Shown in pieces: positions 26,828 through 31,162 of a stretch of DNA of 31,162 nt (positions are counted from its first letter, which is position 1; the number at the start of each line of letters is the position of its first letter). This stretch comes from RGDT01 sp964630925 (lineage in GTDB: Bacteria; Planctomycetota; Planctomycetia; Gemmatales; Gemmataceae). The translations under genes and the position numbers were made by a program. The stretch is from contig CAZVZK010000118.1 of assembly GCA_964630925.1 (NCBI GenBank), forward strand, positions 1 to 31,162, given 5' to 3'. The notes under the pieces were generated by a model, which saw only the letters and a program-made list of their open reading frames with translations, had not been told where the DNA came from and did no database searches.

Positions 26828-28465
26828 ATGACTGACATCGAGAAGGCACTGACCGGGTTCGTCCCGCATGTGGCCCCCGAGGGCATCCTCGGGGTGATGG
26901 CGTGCGTGCTGTTCCTCCTGGCGACGACGAAATCGGGCCGGCACTTCTGCGGCGGGGTCGCCCTGGCGTCGCTGGGACTGGCGTTCGTCGTGCTGTGGCG
27001 TGTCGGGGCCGAGCCCGCTGGCGAGGCGGTCCTGTTCAACTCCCCCGTCGTGCCGGGGCCGCTGCCGTTCTTCTTCAAGGCCCTGGCGCTCATCACCGGG
27101 GCGGCGCTCGTGCTGCTGGGCTGGGACGAGGGCGGCGACGCCCACGCCGGCGAGTACCACGCCTGCCTGCTGCTCATCATCGCCGGCACGTCGCTCGCCG
27201 GGTGCGCCAACGACCTGGTCACGATGTTCCTGGCCCTGGAGCTGGTGTCGATCCCGACCTACGTCCTGCTCTACCTGCCGCGGACGACGGCGAAGGCGCA
27301 GGAGGCGGCGATGAAGTACTTCCTCCTCAGCATCTTCTCGTCGGCGTTGCTTCTGTTCGGGTTCAGCTACCTGTACGGCGTCACGGGGACGACCAACATC
27401 CCCGGCATCCTCGACGCCCTCACGGCGGGCCGCGAGATGGGCGGCAAGGCGCCCTGGCGCGGGCTGGCCCTGGTCAGCCTGGTCATGGTGGTGGCGGGCC
27501 TGGGGTTCCGCATCACCGCGGTGCCGTTCCACTTCTACGCGCCGGACGTGTACCAGGGGACCACCGGGCCGTCGGCGGCGCTGCTGTCGTTCGTGCCCAA
27601 GATCGCCGGGTTCGCGGCCCTCATCCGCGTCCTCGGCCTCCTCCCGCGGGCCCTGGGGGACGACAGGGACACCAGCCTGGCGCTGGGCGATCAGGTGCCG
27701 GTGCTGCTGTGGATCGTGGCGGCGGTGACGATGACGCTGGGCAACATCCTGGCGTTGTGGCAGGACAACCTGCGGCGGCTCCTGGCGTACTCGGGCGTGG
27801 CCAACGCCGGGTACATGCTGATCGGGCTGGCGGCCGCCCCGCGTCTGGCGGCGTCGGCCGACGCGCCGCTGGTGGGCGGCGTGGAGGCGGTGCTGTTCTA
27901 CCTGGCGGCCTACGGGGCCATGACCGTCGGCGCGTTCGCCGTCCTGCATCTGCTGTCCGGCGAGGGCCGCGAGGTCGAGACGGTGGACGACCTGGCGGGG
28001 GTGGGCAAGACGCACCCCGGGTTGGCGTTGGTGATGATGCTGTTCCTGCTGAGCATGATCGGCATCCCGCTGACCGCCGGCTTCCTCGGCAAGCTGCAGC
28101 TCTTCTCGCTGCCGGTGACCCTGTTCGTCGGGGGCGGCGGGGCGGCCCAGGACGCCGACGCCCGCAAGCAGGCGTTGCTGTACGGCCTGCTCGGGCTGAT
28201 CGCCGCGATCAACGCCGCCATTGCCGCGTGGTACTACCTGCGGATCGCCGTGGCGATGTACCTGCGTGACGGGGTCGAGCCTCTGCCGAAGATGAAGCCC
28301 GCCCCGGCGCTGGGCGCCGTGGCGCTTTGCGCCGTGCTTACGGTGGCCCTCGGCGTGTGGCCCGGCCCAGTGCAGAACGCCCTACGCGGGGCCATCAACC
28401 CGCCGGCCCCCAACAAGGTGGCGTGTCGGCCGGCGGACCCCGTGGAACGCCTCGTGAGGCGTTAG
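26828..28465 (+). CDS. nuoN: NADH-quinone oxidoreductase subunit N (antiporter-like)
   Basis: Predicted 545-residue proton-pumping subunit. It is NuoN rather than NuoM: LALELVSIPTYVLLYLPR, MKYFLLSIFSSALLLFGFSY and VPFHFYAPDVYQGTTGPSAA are NuoN signatures. E138 and the later Lys in SFVPKIAGFAAL are kept. The Lys of the seventh helix (E. coli K217, in GLGFK) is Arg here (R228 in GLGFRITAVPFH). The ribosome site is purine-rich sequence (GTAGGGG) at the edge of the palindromic element, so the element may now supply translation initiation. The stop lies 4 bases before a GTG-started gene. Confidence 0.95.
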   Translation: MTDIEKALTGFVPHVAPEGILGVMACVLFLLATTKSGRHFCGGVALASLGLAFVVLWRVGAEPAGEAVLFNSPVVPGPLPFFFKALALITGAALVLLGWDEGGDAHAGEYHACLLLIIAGTSLAGCANDLVTMFLALELVSIPTYVLLYLPRTTAKAQEAAMKYFLLSIFSSALLLFGFSYLYGVTGTTNIPGILDALTAGREMGGKAPWRGLALVSLVMVVAGLGFRITAVPFHFYAPDVYQGTTGPSAALLSFVPKIAGFAALIRVLGLLPRALGDDRDTSLALGDQVPVLLWIVAAVTMTLGNILALWQDNLRRLLAYSGVANAGYMLIGLAAAPRLAASADAPLVGGVEAVLFYLAAYGAMTVGAFAVLHLLSGEGREVETVDDLAGVGKTHPGLALVMMLFLLSMIGIPLTAGFLGKLQLFSLPVTLFVGGGGAAQDADARKQALLYGLLGLIAAINAAIAAWYYLRIAVAMYLRDGVEPLPKMKPAPALGAVALCAVLTVALGVWPGPVQNALRGAINPPAPNKVACRPADPVERLVRR

Positions 28466-28469
28466 GGCC

Positions 28470-29345
28470 GTGGACGAGGCGCGCCGGGCGCTGGCGCACT
28501 GGCCGGCGGCGGTCCGCGCCGGCACGCTGGCCGCACTCGGTAGCGCCGGCGGCTTCAGCGGGGCGCGGCTGTGGCGGCTGTCCACGCCGGCGGGCGACTT
28601 CTGCCTCAAGGCGTCGCGTGTGGGAGAGGCCCCGCGCCCGATGCGCTTCGAGTGGATGGCACGCGCCGCCGCACTGCCGTTCGTGCCCGCGCTGGTGCCG
28701 GTGAACGGGCGGCCGTTCCTTGAGATGGGCCGCGTGTGGGAGCTGCAGGCGTGGATGCCCGGACGGGCCGACTACCGCGACGCCCCGTCGGAGGCGCGGC
28801 TGCGTGCCGCGTGCGTCGCCCTGGCGAGGCTGCACGCGGCGTTGCTGCACCGCCCGACGCCGGGGGTGGGCGAGATCCCGGCGGTGATGCGCCGCCTGGA
28901 GGCGCTGGCGGAGCCGACGCCGGATGCGGTGCTGGCCCGGCTCGCGGCGGAGGCGCGGCGCGAGCTGTCGGCGTGGCGTGGGGCTGTGTCCCTGCAGCCG
29001 TGCCTGTGCGACATCTGGCACGACCACGTCCTGTTCACCGGCGACGGGGTGACGGGGGTGGTCGATTACTCCGCGATGTGCCCGGACGCCGCCGCCGGCG
29101 ACGTGGCCCGCCTCCTGGGGAGCCTGGTCGGCGACGACGAGGCGGGGTGGCGGCTCGGCCTGGCGGCGTACGGCGGGCTGAGCCCCGCCGAGGAGCGGCT
29201 GGCGCGGCTCCTGGACCGCGCCGGCACGGCGGCGGCGGCGCTGCGCTGGGAGCGCTGGATGCGCGAGGGCAGGCCGTTCGCCGACCCGGAGGCGGCGCGT
29301 CGTCGGGGGGCGGAGGTGCTGGGCCGCGTGCGGGGGTGGGCGTGA
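28470..29345 (+). CDS. Aminoglycoside phosphotransferase (APH)-fold protein
   Basis: Predicted 291-residue protein with the APH/choline-kinase fold. Visible elements are a candidate ATP Lys K47 (DFCLKASRV), the catalytic loop LCDIWHDHVLFTGDG with D181, and the metal-binding D199 in VTGVVDYSAMCPDAAAGD. The standard loop HGDLHxxN has Cys in place of the Gly before D181 and His (H186) in place of the Asn five residues after it, so its activity is uncertain and antibiotic resistance should not be assumed. The start is GTG at 28470, 4 bases after the nuoN stop, so it is probably the last gene of the nuo transcript; no functional link to complex I is known. Confidence 0.8.
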   Translation: MDEARRALAHWPAAVRAGTLAALGSAGGFSGARLWRLSTPAGDFCLKASRVGEAPRPMRFEWMARAAALPFVPALVPVNGRPFLEMGRVWELQAWMPGRADYRDAPSEARLRAACVALARLHAALLHRPTPGVGEIPAVMRRLEALAEPTPDAVLARLAAEARRELSAWRGAVSLQPCLCDIWHDHVLFTGDGVTGVVDYSAMCPDAAAGDVARLLGSLVGDDEAGWRLGLAAYGGLSPAEERLARLLDRAGTAAAALRWERWMREGRPFADPEAARRRGAEVLGRVRGWA

Positions 29346-29427
29346 GCGTGTTGGAGACCCAACGGCCCCTCCGCGACGCCGCCGCGCCCCTTGCCGCCCG
29401 GTGAGCGGCGGACGGCCCGTTGAGCGT

Positions 29428-29535
29428 CGAGTCACCTGGCCACTTTTCCCCATTTGGCCGTGTGACTCGGCGTGAATCGACGCGGTGAGTCACGGACCGG
29501 CGCCGGGTGCGCGAGTCACATGGCCACGTTGCCAC
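29428..29535. repeat. Cluster of GAGTCAC motifs, direct and inverted
   Basis: GAGTCAC occurs at 29429-29435, 29487-29493 and 29513-29519, and its complement GTGACTC at 29462-29468. The first and last are parts of a longer diverged direct repeat (CGAGTCAC, then TGGCCAC, TT, CC, CAT). The first and second can fold as a hairpin with arms GAGTCACCTGGCC and GGCCGTGTGACTC. It lies in the spacer between the convergent phosphotransferase and methyltransferase genes, which otherwise shows nothing. Confidence 0.65.
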
Positions 29536-29610
29536 ATGCCCACTCCGACGACGGGGACGAGCAGGTTGTGATCGCCGGGCCGGCCGGGGCGTGAGGGCGC
29601 CCCACGCGGG

Positions 29611-30231
29611 TCAGGCCGCCGGCGCCCCGGTCGGGCACTTGCGGCGCAGGGTGATCCCGCACTCCCCGCCGTAGGTCATCAGCAACGCCCCCGGCCTGGC
29701 GTGCCCCTCGAACAGCAGCCCGACCAGACGCTCCTCGTCGGGCCAGGGGTAGGCGTAGACCACGTCGAAGTCCCCCACGCTGGCCCCCATCGCCCCGTGC
29801 CCGCACGGCCCGCCGGTGTCGAGCCGGGCGAACCCGCCGCCGGCCAGCAGCCCCCGCCCCGCCTCGGGGATGAAGCTGCCGCGGGCGAACTCGGCGGGCA
29901 GGCCGAAGTCGGCCGCCAGGCGGCGGGCGGCCCGGACCAGGCCGCCCCGCACCTCGATGCCGCAGGCGTCGAAGCCGGCCAGGGCGGCCAGGCAGGTGAC
30001 GACCCCCGGCCCGCTCCCCCACTCGGCGAGCCTGTCGCCGGGCGCCAATCCGGACGCCCGCAGATGGAGCAGCGCCGCGTAGGCCACGCCGAAATCGCTG
30101 CTGACGAGGGCGGGGATGTGGAGGCGGTCCCCCAGCCGCGCGACGCGGCGGGACGCGACGCGGAGGAAGCGTCTGACGTGCGGCGCCGGCCGTGCCACGT
30201 CGGGCGCGAAGGGGACCGTGACGAGCGGCAA
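29611..30231 (-). CDS. Class I SAM-dependent methyltransferase-like protein
   Basis: Predicted 206-residue protein with a Rossmann-type methyltransferase pattern: motif I RLAEWGSGPGVVTCLAALAG near 67-86, an acidic end of strand two at E93 (CGIEVRGGLVRAARRLAADF), and a motif IV-like GDFDVVYAYPWPDEERLV near 153-170. The substrate is unknown. The Pro-Trp-Pro after motif IV resembles small-molecule or protein methyltransferases more than rRNA types, but this is weak. The C-terminus has a Cys-containing basic segment (ECGITLRRKCPTG). It stands alone on the minus strand. Confidence 0.8.
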   Translation of the reverse strand: MPLVTVPFAPDVARPAPHVRRFLRVASRRVARLGDRLHIPALVSSDFGVAYAALLHLRASGLAPGDRLAEWGSGPGVVTCLAALAGFDACGIEVRGGLVRAARRLAADFGLPAEFARGSFIPEAGRGLLAGGGFARLDTGGPCGHGAMGASVGDFDVVYAYPWPDEERLVGLLFEGHARPGALLMTYGGECGITLRRKCPTGAPAA

Positions 30232-30480
30232 ACGTGACCCTCGGGAAGGGGGCGTGGGCCGGGCGCCCCCGTAACTGCTTTAGAGGCGCCGGCCGATCAA
30301 GGCCACGCCGAGCGCGCGAGGCCGGTCAAGCCAGCCGGCGGGCCCCCGACGTGGCGGGCGGCCCGGATTCCGCGGGTGGTGCGTGCGAGGGTGTTGAGAT
30401 AACCGCGCCTCCCGCCGGCGCGGGGGCAGGAAGTGAGCCATACTTATTAATGCGCCCAGGGCTGCGAACAGGAGGCCAGG

Positions 30481-30771
30481 ATGCGTAAGACGGTGACGAC
30501 GGCCGCGTGGGCGGTCTTCAGCACGCCGGCGACGGACAAGGAGTGCGGCCACACCTCCGTCTGCCCGCAGGAGGAGTGGGACGCGATGAGCCTGGCCGGG
30601 AGGGAACGCCTCACCCTCGTCAGGGCGAACATCACCAGCGAGCCCGAGGCCGAGCGGGTCGCACGCGGCGCGGCCGGCTACGCCGGCCTCACTCGGAAGG
30701 CCGTATCCCCCAAGGTCAAGGTGATGAGGCGGCAGACGCGCGTCACCGCGGAGGCGGGGCCCACGTCATAG
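30481..30771 (+). CDS. Small hypothetical protein
   Basis: Predicted 96-residue protein without a recognised family. The middle is charged and probably helical (EEWDAMSLAGRERLTLVRAN, SEPEAERVARGAAGYAG), and the C-terminus is basic. Two Cys occur early (ECGHTSVCPQEEW). An AGGAGG site sits 5 bases before the ATG, which is the best support that it is a real gene. An A/T-rich patch (TACTTATTAA at 30441-30450) lies upstream and may be part of its promoter. The spacer 30232-30480 is otherwise featureless. Confidence 0.6.
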   Translation: MRKTVTTAAWAVFSTPATDKECGHTSVCPQEEWDAMSLAGRERLTLVRANITSEPEAERVARGAAGYAGLTRKAVSPKVKVMRRQTRVTAEAGPTS

Positions 30772-30813
30772 GTCATCGCGCGGCGGATTCTCGTCCGCGG
30801 CTCGCTCGGCGCG

Positions 30814-30842
30814 TTGCCACGGCCCTCGGCCTAGGCTATACT
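30814..30842 (+). promoter_or_regulatory. Near-consensus sigma-70 promoter in non-coding sequence
   Basis: TTGCCA at 30814-30819 and TATACT at 30837-30842 are spaced by exactly 17 bases. No credible coding sequence follows within the window. Transcription should begin near 30849. Confidence 0.6.
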
Positions 30843-30848
30843 GATCTT

Positions 30849-30958
30849 TGCCACCCGGCGGGGGAGCCTTGCGGTGATGGGCGACACCTCCAGGCCACGC
30901 CGGGCGGCACTTGAACGAGGCGGGGCGGGCCTGATGTCCAGGCCCGCCCCGTCTCTTT
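30849..30958 (+). ncRNA. Candidate small structured RNA (about 110 nt)
   Basis: The stretch from the predicted start to the terminator has no credible reading frame but folds well by eye. GCC-A-CCCGGCG (30850-30860) pairs with CGCCGGG-C-GGC (30898-30908). Inside it, GCCT (30866-30869) pairs with AGGC (30892-30895) and GGTG (30873-30876) with CACC (30885-30888) around an 8-base loop. A linker of about 12 bases leads to the terminator hairpin. I looked for the GGAA-loop core of SRP RNA and for riboswitch cores I know and found none. It could also be an attenuated leader of a gene beyond the window. Confidence 0.45.
30921..30958 (+). terminator. Strong intrinsic terminator
   Basis: CGGGGCGGGCCTG (30921-30933) pairs perfectly with 30939-30951 across a 5-base loop and is followed by TCTCTTT. 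It ends the transcript from the promoter at 30814-30842. Confidence 0.7.
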
Positions 30959-30990
30959 CACATACCTCCCCGTAACCGTGCACCGGCTTG

Positions 30991-31107
30991 TGGAGTTGGA
31001 CACAATGAGACAGGGAGGGCGACTACGACCCTGGTGCTGGAGGTCTGATCACAGGCCATGAAATGCAAATCCCGCCGGGAATTTGCATTACAGGGGGGTG
31101 TCAGGGG
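30991..31107 (+). repeat. Dispersed repeat, copy B (inverted partner of 59-175)
   Basis: Begins TGGAGTTGGACACAATGAGA and matches the minus strand of 59-175 without gaps. Its hairpin is TGAAATGCAAAT (31059-31070), loop 31071-31080, then ATTTGCATTACA (31081-31092), with one mismatched pair. Weak similarity runs on to GGGGTAGG at 31115-31122. Confidence 0.8.
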
Positions 31108-31162
31108 CTTTCAGGGGTAGGTTTTTTCAAGCCACTCGCGGCTTCCTTGTTTGAGAACCCGT

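Noticed and set aside
26828..28465. Could this gene be nuoM rather than nuoN?
   Set aside because: The motifs around helices 5 to 8 are those of NuoN, and the NuoM-type HLWLPxAHVEAP block is not found.
28470..29345. Aminoglycoside resistance gene
   Set aside because: Only the general fold is seen, the catalytic loop is altered, and the context is not a resistance island.
30849..30958. SRP RNA, 6S RNA, tmRNA or a tRNA in the small RNA region
   Set aside because: No GGAA-loop SRP core, no tRNA arms or TTC loop, and too short for 6S or tmRNA.

Overview
This is a high-GC bacterial chromosome segment that looks like a planctomycete of the Gemmata group (Gemmatales/Gemmataceae). The markers are a TIGR02996-type N-terminus fused to a formylglycine-generating-enzyme (SUMF1) domain, membrane-anchored and cyclase-coupled Ser/Thr kinases beside an ECF sigma factor, an Asp-Gly-Leu type leucine-rich repeat protein, a Uma2 nuclease and two DUF4058-like paralogues. 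The assignment comes from protein families and codon/GC style only; there is no rRNA in the window.

Left half (1-13.9 kb), accessory and signalling genes. A broken TIGR02996/SUMF1 gene (196-1147, minus) faces away from two plus-strand genes of unknown function (1218-3198). A minus-strand cluster then runs from 10380 down to 3128: soluble Ser/Thr kinase, FHA/GAF/GAF/class III cyclase (4-base start/stop overlap with the kinase), ECF sigma factor, DUF4058-like protein and a membrane-anchored Ser/Thr kinase. Divergent from it is a leucine-rich repeat gene split by a frameshift, then a Uma2 nuclease, a second DUF4058-like gene and a DinB-family gene.

Right half (14.0-28.5 kb), a respiratory complex I operon, plus strand: nuoA-B-C-D-E-F, a small lipoprotein gene, then nuoG-H-I-J-K-L-N. 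nuoM is not here. Its usual place between nuoL and nuoN holds only a 193-bp imperfect palindrome resembling a miniature mobile element. The leader carries a sigma-70-like promoter, a short hairpin with a U-tract (possible attenuator) and a Rex/CRP-like palindrome just before nuoA. NuoH, NuoJ and NuoK carry large extra segments compared with the E. coli proteins. The iron-sulfur, FMN and quinone-site residues of the peripheral arm are intact.

Right edge (28.5-31.2 kb): a phosphotransferase-like gene coupled to nuoN, a minus-strand methyltransferase, a small unknown protein, and a non-coding stretch with a near-consensus promoter followed about 80 bp later by a strong intrinsic terminator, suggesting a small structured RNA of about 110 nt. 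A repeat of about 117 bp lies near each end of the window in opposite orientations (59-175 and 30991-31107).
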